The notes beneath the pieces are model-generated. The model was not told the DNA's origin and did not search any database. It was given only the letters and a program-made list of their open reading frames with translations. DNA of 32,728 nucleotides. It comes from Phycisphaera mikurensis. GTDB lineage: Bacteria > Planctomycetota > B15-G4 > JADJEK01. Shown here piece by piece: positions 25,966 through 32,728 of this stretch; the first letter of the stretch is position 1, and each line of letters begins with the position of its first letter. Made by a program: the position numbers and the translations under genes. The DNA lies in assembly GCA_020723465.1 (NCBI GenBank), contig DYIW01000005.1, forward strand, positions 1 to 32,728. Direction: 5' to 3'.

Positions 25966-27711
25966 ATGAGCAGCATGGAATGGCTCGGCTGGGGTGAGGA
26001 CGCGTTCGCCGAGGCCAAGCGCCTCGAGCGGCCCGTTTTCCTGTTCATCGCCGCGTCCTGGTGCCGCTTCAGCAAGCGCATGGAGCGCGAGGTGCTCTCC
26101 GACCCGGGCGTCGCTTCGCTCCTGGCGAACCGCTTCGTCGCGGTGAAGGTGGACAAGGACCGCAGGCCCGAGGTCAACGACCGCTACAACATGGGCGGGT
26201 GGCCCTCGCTCTGCGTGCTCACCTCGGACGGCGAGCTCATCACCGGCGGCACCGCCTTCACGGCCGACGCGCTCCGAGACCTGCTCGAGCGCGTGGCGCG
26301 CTACTACGCGGAGAAGCGCTCCGTGATCGCCAGCGCGCTGCAGGAGCTGCTGCGCCGCGAGGAGGCGGAGGACCGCGCGCGGGCGCGCCGCTCGGGCGTG
26401 CTCTCGGACGCCATCCTGGACAAGGTGCGCGGCGCGATCCTCGAGGAGTTCGACCAGGAGTACGGCGGCTTCGGCCGGGGGCAGAAGTTCCCGCACTCGG
26501 AGTCGCTCGACTTCGCGCTGGTGCGCTACGTCAAGTCGCGCGATCCGCGGCTCCAGGAGGTGGTGGACCGCACGCTCACGGCCATGGCCGAGTCGCCGCT
26601 GCACGACGCGGTGGACGGGGGCTTCTTCCGCTACTCGACCGCGCGCGACTGGCGCGCGCCGCACACCGAGAAGCTGCTGGAGTCGAACGTCGCGCTCCTG
26701 CGCAACTACCTCGAGGCCTTCCAGGTGTTCGACCGGCCGGCCTTCCGGCGCGTCGCCGAGGAGATCGTCTCCTACCTCAGGGACCACCTGCGCCACCCCG
26801 AGTACCCGGCTTTTGGCGGCTCGCAGGACTCGGACGACGCGTACTACGCCCTGCCGCTCAAGGAGCGCCGCAAGCGCCCGGCGCCGGCGATCGACCGCAC
26901 CATCTACGTCAACTGGAACGCCGCGGCCGTGTCGGCGCTGTTCAAGGCGTCGGCCGTGCTCGGCGATCCCGGCTGCGCCGAGCTGGCCGAGGCGACGCTC
27001 GCCTTCCTGCTGGAGGAGTGCTACGACCCGGGCCGCGGCATGTACCACTATCACGACGGCGGCCCGCGCATCCTCGGCCTGCTCACCGACCAGGCGTACA
27101 CGGTGCGCGCTCTCATCCACGCCGCGCAGTTCACCGGCGAGCGCCGCCATCTGGACGTGGCCGAGGACCTGCTGCGCGTGCTGCTCGCCAAGCAGACCGG
27201 CTCGCACGGCGGCTTCTACGACATCCGCGCCGACGAGCTGGCGGTCGGCAGCATGCGCCGCCGCAACCAGTCGATCCTCGAGAACGGCATGATCGCCGAG
27301 GTCTTTCTCCGGGTCTATCACCTCACGCTCAGGCCCGAGTACCTGGAGACGGCCGAGCGGACGCTCAAGCTGTTCGCCGAGGATTACCACCTCTACGGCT
27401 ACTTCACCGCCGGCTACGCCCGCGCCGTCGAGCTGTACCTGCACCCGCCGGTGCATGCCGTCATCGTCGGCAGCCGCGCGGACGACACGACCGCGGCTCT
27501 GGTGCGCGCCGCGACCAGGCTCTATCTGCCGAGCAAGCTGGTGCAGGTGATCGATCCGGAGCAGGACAAGGACCTGCTGGAGCGCTTCGAGCTGCCGGCC
27601 AGGCCCCGCCCCGTGGCCTACGTGAACGTGCGCACCGCGCACGTCGCCTGCGTCAGCGATCCGGAGGCGCTGGTGCGCGAGATGGAAGCGCGCGAGCGCG
27701 AGGACGGCTGA
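25966..27711 (+). CDS. Thioredoxin-fold (DUF255) plus six-hairpin domain protein, YyaL/SSP411-like
   Basis: 581 aa. Residues about 1-120 are a thioredoxin-like domain: FLFIAASWCRFSKRMEREVL (26-45) and the cis-Pro segment NMGGWPSLCVLTSDG (75-89). The family normally shows a CxxC such as CHWC; here it is C33-R-F-S36, so the second Cys is missing and a classic disulfide exchange is unlikely. From about 145 the helical (alpha/alpha)6 part shows FDQEYGGFGRGQKFPHSESL, GGFFRYSTARDWRAPHTEKLLESNVALLRNYLEAF, FGGSQDSDDAYY, NWNAAAVSALFKASAVLG and a C-terminal segment HAVIVGSRADDTTAALVRAA. The family is widespread and poorly characterised. It is somewhat shorter than typical members (about 650-700). ATG 25966 is used; ATG 25975 is also possible. 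Confidence 0.88.
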   Translation: MSSMEWLGWGEDAFAEAKRLERPVFLFIAASWCRFSKRMEREVLSDPGVASLLANRFVAVKVDKDRRPEVNDRYNMGGWPSLCVLTSDGELITGGTAFTADALRDLLERVARYYAEKRSVIASALQELLRREEAEDRARARRSGVLSDAILDKVRGAILEEFDQEYGGFGRGQKFPHSESLDFALVRYVKSRDPRLQEVVDRTLTAMAESPLHDAVDGGFFRYSTARDWRAPHTEKLLESNVALLRNYLEAFQVFDRPAFRRVAEEIVSYLRDHLRHPEYPAFGGSQDSDDAYYALPLKERRKRPAPAIDRTIYVNWNAAAVSALFKASAVLGDPGCAELAEATLAFLLEECYDPGRGMYHYHDGGPRILGLLTDQAYTVRALIHAAQFTGERRHLDVAEDLLRVLLAKQTGSHGGFYDIRADELAVGSMRRRNQSILENGMIAEVFLRVYHLTLRPEYLETAERTLKLFAEDYHLYGYFTAGYARAVELYLHPPVHAVIVGSRADDTTAALVRAATRLYLPSKLVQVIDPEQDKDLLERFELPARPRPVAYVNVRTAHVACVSDPEALVREMEAREREDG

Positions 27712-27759
27712 CGCGTCCGGCGCGGCGGCCGCTCCCCGCCGCCGCAGCAAGGTGTCTTG

Positions 27760-28494
27760 ATGGTCCAGATCGCGGCTGTGCGCGTCGGCAAGACGAGACG
27801 CCTGCGGCGCGTCGCCTTGGCCGAGGGCATGCCGGCGCGCGGCAGCATGGTCGTGGTCAAGACCGAGAGGGGCACGGAGATCGCCCGGCTGCTCGGCGAA
27901 GGGGACCTGCCGCCAGAGGAACCGGCGGCGCGCGCGCCTGAGGGCGATGAAGTTCCGGCCGAGAGCGGCGCGGCCGGGACGGAAGCCGCGGAGGAGACCT
28001 CCTTCCTGCGTCTGGCCAGCGGCGAGGACCTGAAGGCGCAGGCCGTGCTCTGCGCCGAGGCCGAGCCGCAGGAGCTGGCCTTTTTCCACGAGAAGGTGGT
28101 GGAACTCGACCTGCCCATGAAGCCGGTGGCGGTGGAGCACCTCCTGGGCGGCGAGAAGATCCTGTTCTACTTCACCTCGCAGGGCCGCGTCGACTTCCGC
28201 CGCCTGGTGCGCCTGCTGGTGGCGAAGTACCACACTCGTATCGAGCTGCGCCGCATCAGCCCGCGCGACGCGGCCGCGCTCGAAGGCGGCCTCGGCATCT
28301 GCGGGCGCGACGTCTGCTGCCGCCAGTGGCTGGGCGAGCTCAGGCCGATCAGCATCAAGATGGCTCGCGCCCAGAACCGGCCGATCGCAGCGGACGCGAA
28401 CCTGGGTCTGTGCAGCCGGCTGCGCTGCTGCCTGCGCTATGAGCTGGCGGAATACGAGGACAAGGGCCGTTGCGGCCGCTGCCGCGGCGAGTGA
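27760..28494 (+). CDS. ricT: PSP1-domain protein, RicT/YaaT-like iron-sulfur regulatory subunit
   Basis: A 244-aa protein with the PSP1 C-terminal core: ELAFFHEKVVELDLPMKPVAVEHLLGGEKILFYFTSQGRVDFRRLVRLLVAKYHTRIELRRISPRDAAAL. The cysteine clusters GICGRDVCC, LGLCSRLRCCLRYE and CGRC match the pattern that binds iron-sulfur in the RicAFT complex, which in Bacillus helps RNase Y mRNA maturation and affects phosphorelay and competence. In non-Firmicutes the role is less clear. Between about residues 45 and 80 an acidic, low-complexity insert (PPEEPAARAPEGDEVPAESG) splits the N-terminal half. ATG 27760 is preferred over TTG 27757, with AAGGTG five bases upstream. RicA and RicF homologues are not seen here. 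Confidence 0.88.
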   Translation: MVQIAAVRVGKTRRLRRVALAEGMPARGSMVVVKTERGTEIARLLGEGDLPPEEPAARAPEGDEVPAESGAAGTEAAEETSFLRLASGEDLKAQAVLCAEAEPQELAFFHEKVVELDLPMKPVAVEHLLGGEKILFYFTSQGRVDFRRLVRLLVAKYHTRIELRRISPRDAAALEGGLGICGRDVCCRQWLGELRPISIKMARAQNRPIAADANLGLCSRLRCCLRYELAEYEDKGRCGRCRGE

Positions 28495-28524
28495 CGCCCA
28501 GCGGCCTGCTCGGAGGACACGGCC

Positions 28525-28797
28525 ATGACGGACGAAGTGAAGGTGGTGGCCCTCGACTGCTTCAAGAGCGAGTTCATCGCCCAGGTAGTGGTCGGGATCC
28601 TCAGGGACGAGGGCATCGCCGCCCACATGGAAGACGATTTCATGTACTCACTCCTGGGCGGGCTGCGGGCGTGCGTGGTCGTCGAGGAGCGGCGCCTGGA
28701 GGAGGCGCGCAAGGTCCTGGCGGCGGCGCGCGCCGCCGGCCACCTGTGCGAGGAAGAGCCGGAAGAAGACGGCGCCGGGGAGGCGGGCGGCGCCTGA
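28525..28797 (+). CDS. DUF2007-like small protein (putative signal-transducing)
   Basis: A 90-aa protein with the pattern VVALDCFKSEFIAQVVVGILRDEGIAAHMEDDFMYSLLGGLRACVVVEERRLEEARKVLAA. This matches the beta-alpha-beta ferredoxin-like fold of DUF2007, a family often described as a putative prokaryotic signal-transducing protein with no proven function. The tail is acidic (EEEPEEDGAGE). GGAGGACAC lies just upstream of the ATG, a strong Shine-Dalgarno. It follows ricT by 30 nt, likely in the same transcript. Confidence 0.8.
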   Translation: MTDEVKVVALDCFKSEFIAQVVVGILRDEGIAAHMEDDFMYSLLGGLRACVVVEERRLEEARKVLAAARAAGHLCEEEPEEDGAGEAGGA

Positions 28798-28840
28798 CGG
28801 GCGCTGGCCCGGGCGCGCCCGCCTGGCGGCCGCGTTGTGC

Positions 28841-28869
28841 ATGAACGGCGGCGCATTGCGTCGTATGAT
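28841..28869 (+). promoter_or_regulatory. Putative promoter of the lipoprotein-kinase operon
   Basis: ATGAAC (28841-28846) and TATGAT (28864-28869, five of six to the -10 consensus) are separated by 17 bp. The start codon at 28902 follows about 30 bp later behind GGAGG. The -35 is poor. Confidence 0.38.
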
Positions 28870-28901
28870 GGCTCGGGATCGCTCCGCGGAGGTATGAATC
28901 C

Positions 28902-29645
28902 ATGCGCCGCATTCGCGTCCGGCCTCTGGCGAGGCTGCCCTTCTTGTCGTTCTGCTGCCTGTTCGCGTGTGTGACGCCGGCTCAGTTCGACAGCGAGATG
29001 AACGGCCTGCGCCAGGATCTGGCGGACCTCCAGCTCCAGCTCGACCAGGCCGCGCGCTGGAACGAGGAGCTGCAGCTCCAGGTCGCGGATCTGGCGCACA
29101 CCAACGACCTGCTGCGGGACGCCGCCGCGGTGCAGCAGGAGCTGCTGGCGCGCTTCGAGGCGCTGGAGCAGGCGCGCATGCCGGAGATCGCCGCCCAGGT
29201 CGCTGCCCTGGAGGGCGGCACGCAGAAGCTCGGTGCGGACCTCACGGCGCTGGGCGAGCTTCCTCCCATGCAGACCCTGGTCAAGGTGGAGAAGGAGCTC
29301 TCGGACCTCACCGGCCAGGTGGCGATCATCCAGCGCTTGGCGAGCAGCAACCGCGACAATCTCGCCGCCGTGAGCCACTCCCTGAGCGTGCACGAGGACG
29401 AGTTCAACCGCCAGATGAAGCTGCTCGCCCAGTACATCGAGGAGCAGTTCCTGCCGCTGGCCGAGGGCCTGGTCGCCCACCTCTACCAGGAGAGCCGCAG
29501 GATGAGCGTCAGCGCCCAGGAGCTGGAGGAGTTCGCGCGGCGCGTCGATCCCTACAAGTTCACGCACTTGCGGCCCGGGTTCGCCGAGGCGGAGAAGGCC
29601 CGGAGCCCGGCCGAGGCGGCTCCGGTCAAGGACAAGGATGAGTGA
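28902..29645 (+). CDS. Coiled-coil lipoprotein, unknown function
   Basis: 247 aa. The N-terminus MRRIRVRPLARLPFLSFCCLFACVTP is a basic, hydrophobic signal with lipobox LFAC, so the mature protein probably starts at Cys 23. From about 35 to 100 the sequence is heptad-like coiled coil (MNGLRQDLADLQLQLDQAARWNEELQLQVADL). It continues helical with EKELSDLTGQVAIIQRLASSN and MKLLAQYIEEQFLPLAEGLVAHLYQ, ending in a charged tail. ATG 28902 has GGAGG nine bases upstream. Its last eight bases overlap the kinase start (ATGAGTGA), so the two are translationally coupled and probably cooperate at the membrane. No known family is recognised; it resembles the general type of coiled-coil envelope lipoproteins. 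Confidence 0.78.
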   Translation: MRRIRVRPLARLPFLSFCCLFACVTPAQFDSEMNGLRQDLADLQLQLDQAARWNEELQLQVADLAHTNDLLRDAAAVQQELLARFEALEQARMPEIAAQVAALEGGTQKLGADLTALGELPPMQTLVKVEKELSDLTGQVAIIQRLASSNRDNLAAVSHSLSVHEDEFNRQMKLLAQYIEEQFLPLAEGLVAHLYQESRRMSVSAQELEEFARRVDPYKFTHLRPGFAEAEKARSPAEAAPVKDKDE

Positions 29646-31617
29646 GCAGGAGCGCCAGCCGGGCGGCACGGGCCCGAGCGCGGAGCCCGCGGACCCGCTG
29701 ATCGGCGAGAAGGTCGGGCCGTACCGCATCCTGTCCCTGATCGGCGCGGGCGGGATGGGCGCGGTCTACCTGGGCGTGGACGAGGCGCTCGAGCGCAAGG
29801 CCGCGGTCAAGGTGCTCTCGCTGCTCAGCCCGCGCTGGGTCGCGCGCTTCATTGCCGAGGCCCGCCATCAGGCGCGGCTCGACCACCCGAACATCGTCTC
29901 GGTCTACGGCGCCGGCTCGGCGCTGGTGCGCGGCCTCGAGGTGCACTACATCGCCTTGAAGCACATCGAGGGCAGCTCGCTGGCCGGCCTCGTGCGCCGC
30001 CAGGGGCCGTTCGATCCGCTCCAGGCCACGGAGCTGATCCTCGACGCCGCGCGCGGCCTGCACTACGTGCACTCGGAGGGCTTCATCCACCGCGACGTCA
30101 AGCCGAGCAACATCCTGGTCGATCTGGGCGAGCGCGCGCTCATCTCGGACTTCGGCGTGTCGCGCGGCCGGAGCGCGGTCGCGGGCGATCCGGCCACGGA
30201 CGGGGACTTCCTCGGCACGTGGACCTACGCGGCGCCGGAGCAGCTCGCGCGCCGTCCCCTGGACGGCCGCAGCGACGTGTATGCGCTCGGCGCCACCTTT
30301 CTCTTCGCCCTGACCGGCGTCGAGCCTCAGGATGAGGGGCCGGCCGGCCCCGATCCCGTGAAGAGGCTCGCCGGCATCGATCCGGCCCTGCCGGCGCCGG
30401 TGCGCCAGGCCCTGTCCCGCATGCTGCAGGTCGAGCCGCAGGACCGCTTCCCCTCCATGCTGAGCTGCATCGAGGCGCTCGAGCGCGCGCTGGCCGTCCT
30501 GAGCGCGCGGAGCGCGGGCGGCGAGCAGGAGGAACCGGACGAAAGCGGCCCGCGCGCGGGCCGCGGCCGGCTCGCTCTCGCCGGCCGGGTCTTCGCCTGC
30601 CTGCTCGCCGCGCTCACGATCGCGGCCGTCTACTTCCTCTGGCGCCACGGAGCCGAGAACGCCGGCCGCGAGGAGATCGTCGAGCTGCTTCCCGGGCCGG
30701 CGGCAGCGGTCGCGGCGGACGTCTTGCCCAGGCTCCCCGACGTGGCCGAGCCCGCTCCGCTCGCCGAGGAAGGCGCCGCAGTCGAGCCGGGCGCGGCCGC
30801 GGCGCAGGAAAGCGCGCAGCCGGTGCAGGCGGCCTCGTCCGGGCCGTCGCCCCTGGCGCTCGAGGTGGCGGAGGGCAGCGCGAGTTTTCTCGCCGAGGTC
30901 GCCGAGGTGGAGCGCCTGGCCGCCGGCGGGGCGGCGCCGGCCGAGGTGTGGCGGCGGATCTCCGACTTGCTCGACGCGCGCCTCGGCGGGCTGGACCGGC
31001 GGGCCCACGAGCAGCGCGACACGGGCGCGGCCTTGGCCCTGGACGAGTTGGCCGACGAGATCGTGCCGCGCCTCGCCGCGGTGCTCGACGGCTTGGTGGT
31101 CGGGCCGGTCGATTCAGGCGGCGTCCTGCTCGAGGTCGACGCCTTTCCGTTCACGATCCTGCAGTTCACCGCCTACCTCATGCATGTCGCCCGCTCGGAC
31201 CCGCGGCGTTCGCTCGAGCCGTTCCTCGGACCGGCGGAGCTGACGTCGGCGATCTGGGTCGAGTTTCAGAGCCCGCGGCGCTTCCGCCGGCCGCGCTGCG
31301 ACTTCCTGGTCGAGCCGGTGGTCGCGCTGAGCCCGCTCGGCATCGACGAGCTGGCGCGGCACGCCGGCAAGCGTCTTCCCACCAAGCAGGAGTGGGAGGG
31401 GGCCGTGGCTCCGCTGCTCGCCGCGGGCGCCATCGCCAGCGCCAAGGCGGACGTCGGCGCGAGCGCCAGCTCGGACGAGGCGCAGGTCATGGAGCGCGTG
31501 ATCTGGGACGGGGATTGCAGCTACGCCGTGCTCGCGGAGCAGGGCCCCTCCTTCCGCAAGGAGCTGAGCGTGGACAAGCGCCTGCGGGGGCTGCGGCTGG
31601 TGCGCGAGCTGAAGTAG
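29638..31617 (+). CDS. Transmembrane Ser/Thr protein kinase with degenerate FGE-like C-terminal domain
   Basis: 659 aa. The N-terminal cytosolic kinase has the glycine loop IGAGGMGAVYLG (35-46), catalytic Lys in AAVKVL (K58), HRDVKPSNIL (151-160), DFGVSR (171-176), YAAPEQL (197-203) and RSDVYALG, so it is expected to be active. A single membrane helix lies at about 313-334 (ALAGRVFACLLAALTIAAVYFLW). After an Ala/Pro-rich linker (340-410), residues about 500-659 look like a shrunken formylglycine-generating-enzyme/sulfatase-modifying domain: DAFPFTILQFTAYL, PVVALSPLGIDELARHAGKRLPTKQEWEGAV and RGLRLVREL at the end. The usual RV.RGGSW motif is missing, so catalysis is unlikely; a sensing or scaffold role is inferred. 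Such kinase-FGE fusions are known in planctomycetes and myxobacteria. Coupled to the upstream lipoprotein. Confidence 0.9.
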   Translation: MSEQERQPGGTGPSAEPADPLIGEKVGPYRILSLIGAGGMGAVYLGVDEALERKAAVKVLSLLSPRWVARFIAEARHQARLDHPNIVSVYGAGSALVRGLEVHYIALKHIEGSSLAGLVRRQGPFDPLQATELILDAARGLHYVHSEGFIHRDVKPSNILVDLGERALISDFGVSRGRSAVAGDPATDGDFLGTWTYAAPEQLARRPLDGRSDVYALGATFLFALTGVEPQDEGPAGPDPVKRLAGIDPALPAPVRQALSRMLQVEPQDRFPSMLSCIEALERALAVLSARSAGGEQEEPDESGPRAGRGRLALAGRVFACLLAALTIAAVYFLWRHGAENAGREEIVELLPGPAAAVAADVLPRLPDVAEPAPLAEEGAAVEPGAAAAQESAQPVQAASSGPSPLALEVAEGSASFLAEVAEVERLAAGGAAPAEVWRRISDLLDARLGGLDRRAHEQRDTGAALALDELADEIVPRLAAVLDGLVVGPVDSGGVLLEVDAFPFTILQFTAYLMHVARSDPRRSLEPFLGPAELTSAIWVEFQSPRRFRRPRCDFLVEPVVALSPLGIDELARHAGKRLPTKQEWEGAVAPLLAAGAIASAKADVGASASSDEAQVMERVIWDGDCSYAVLAEQGPSFRKELSVDKRLRGLRLVRELK

Positions 31618-31627
31618 GCGCGCGCTT

Positions 31628-32728
31628 TCACACTCCCACGATCATGCCGTCGACCACGTCGATCTCGCGCGCCAGCGGGTCCTTGGGCAGGCCTGGCATA
31701 CGCAGCATGTCGCCGGTCAGGACCACGAGGAAGCCGGCGCCGGCGTTGACCTGCACGTTGCGCACCGTCACCTCGAAGGCGGCGGGCCGGCCGCGCACGC
31801 GCGGATCGTCCGTGAGCGAGCTGTGCGTCTTGGCGATGCACACCGGCAGGCGCTCGTAGCCGAGCCGCTGGATGTCCTCCAGGTCGGCGCGCGCCGCGCT
31901 GGTAAAGACCACGGCGTCGGCGCCGTACATCTTCCGGGCGACCGCGAAGATCTTCTCGGGCACGGGATCGCCGGGCTCGTACAGGCGCCGCACCGGCTTG
32001 GGGCCGGAGGCGGCCTCGCGCATGACCAGGCGCGCCAGGTCGAGGGCGCCCTCGCCGCCCCGAGCGTGGTGGTCGGCCGCGGCGAAGGGGATGTCCAGCT
32101 CCGCGCAGCGCGCCCGCGCCGCGTCGATCTCGGCCGGCGCGTCGCTGGCGAAGCGGTTCAAGGCGACGATCGCGCGCTGGCCGAAGTGGCCGATGTTCTC
32201 GACGTGCTTCTCCAGGTTGGGCAGGCCGCGGCGCACGGCCTCGACGTCGGGGACGCTCAGGCGCGCGCGCGGCACGCCACCGTGCATCTTGAGGGCGCGC
32301 ACCGTGGCCACGAGCACCACCGCGGCGGTCTGCAGGCCGGCCGCCTGGCACTTGATGTCGAAGAACTTCTCGGCGCCGAGGTCGAAGCCGAAGCCCGCCT
32401 CGGTGATGGCCCAGTCGGCGCAATGCAGAGCCATGCGCGTGGCGAGCACGCTGTTGCAGCCGTGCGCGATGTTGGCGAAGGGACCGCCGTGGACGAGCGC
32501 CGGCGTGCCCTCGAGCGTCTGCACCAGGTTGGGGCGGATGGCGTCCTGCAGCAGCGCGAGCATGGCGCCCGTGCCCTGGAGCTTCCCGGCCGTGACCGGC
32601 TCGCCCGCGTAGGTGAAGGCGACCAGCGTGCGGTCGATGCGCTGGCGCAGGTCGTCGAAGCCGGAGGCCAGGCAGAGCATGGCCATGACCTCGGAAGCGG
32701 CGGTGATGTCGAAGCCGGTCTCGCGCGG
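31628..32728 (-). CDS. fhs: Formate-tetrahydrofolate ligase, 5' part outside the window
   Basis: An ATP-dependent ligase making 10-formyl-tetrahydrofolate from formate. The frame is open to the window edge and reads RETGFDITAASEVMAMLCLASGFDDLRQRI at its start, so the track ATG at 32686 is internal. Conserved segments are FTYAGEPVTAGKLQGTGAML, PTLEGTPALVHGGPFANIAHGCNS (here TLEGTPALVHGGPFANIAHG), EAGFGFDLGAEKFFDIKC, LNRFASDAPAEI and AKTHSSLTDDPRVRGRP. The end GFLVVLTGDMLRMPGLPKDPLAREIDVVDGMIVGV is a typical C-terminus. About two thirds of the usual 550-560 aa is visible. The N-terminal ATP-binding P-loop lies outside. It is convergent with the kinase gene, leaving 10 nt with no room for a terminator. 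Confidence 0.95.
   Translation of the reverse strand, partial: PRETGFDITAASEVMAMLCLASGFDDLRQRIDRTLVAFTYAGEPVTAGKLQGTGAMLALLQDAIRPNLVQTLEGTPALVHGGPFANIAHGCNSVLATRMALHCADWAITEAGFGFDLGAEKFFDIKCQAAGLQTAAVVLVATVRALKMHGGVPRARLSVPDVEAVRRGLPNLEKHVENIGHFGQRAIVALNRFASDAPAEIDAARARCAELDIPFAAADHHARGGEGALDLARLVMREAASGPKPVRRLYEPGDPVPEKIFAVARKMYGADAVVFTSAARADLEDIQRLGYERLPVCIAKTHSSLTDDPRVRGRPAAFEVTVRNVQVNAGAGFLVVLTGDMLRMPGLPKDPLAREIDVVDGMIVGV

Noticed and set aside
25849-28626. Minus-strand 925-aa ORF opposite the YyaL-like and ricT genes
   Set aside because: Spans several real plus-strand genes and their gaps; composition is an antisense artefact.
31618-31627. Possible terminator between the kinase and fhs genes
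   Set aside because: Only 10 nt separate the convergent stops and no hairpin with a T-tract is visible.

Overview
The window is about 32.7 kb of very GC-rich bacterial chromosome with dense, mostly operonic genes. I see no rRNA, tRNA, CRISPR array, insertion sequence or phage gene. The best guess for the organism is a Planctomycetota-like bacterium, possibly another GC-rich environmental phylum. The reasons are the FG-GAP secreted protein with a Gly/Cys-rich C-terminal domain of a style I associate with planctomycete secretomes, a membrane pyrophosphatase, a receptor-type Ser/Thr kinase with an FGE-like ectodomain, and the GC content. This is an inference from gene style; no phylogenetic marker was tested.

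Layout. (1) 1-1104 (+): 3' part of a secreted FG-GAP repeat protein built from exact 168-bp tandem units. (2) about 1182-7700 (-): a compact defence-like island. It holds an AbiEi/AbiEii type IV toxin-antitoxin pair and, upstream of it, a four-gene translationally coupled operon: a TOTE-type primase-helicase, a 50-aa ORF missing from the ORF track, and two conserved proteins of unknown function (235 and 379 aa). (3) 7713-16435 (-): a B12-dependent acyl-CoA mutase operon, icmF - mutA - mutB - meaB, with 1-4 nt overlaps or near-contact junctions. (4) 16620-18008 (-): an M48 metalloprotease/TPR lipoprotein. (5) 18149-23140 (+): an ABC exporter ATPase and permease, a helical membrane-anchored protein and a GT39-like membrane glycosyltransferase. 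(6) 23279-28797 (+): a K+-dependent-type membrane pyrophosphatase, RsfS, a thioredoxin-fold/six-hairpin (YyaL-like) protein, a RicT-like PSP1 protein and a DUF2007 protein. (7) 28902-31617 (+): a coiled-coil lipoprotein coupled to a transmembrane Ser/Thr kinase with a degenerate FGE-sulfatase-like C-terminus. (8) 31628-32728 (-): 3' part of formate-tetrahydrofolate ligase.

How the parts work together. The mutase operon pairs two adenosylcobalamin mutases with their G-protein chaperones (one fused in IcmF, one separate as MeaB), for propionyl/methylmalonyl-CoA and branched acyl-CoA metabolism. The island downstream of it looks like an accessory immunity module inserted between this operon and the FG-GAP gene, on the same strand as the operon. 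Its least described part is the primase-helicase operon with the small ORF and the two unknown proteins, which is my main candidate for an undescribed system.

Limits: all family names come from reading the translations by eye. Start codons were chosen from Shine-Dalgarno spacing and overlaps. Promoters are weak pattern matches in a GC-rich genome.
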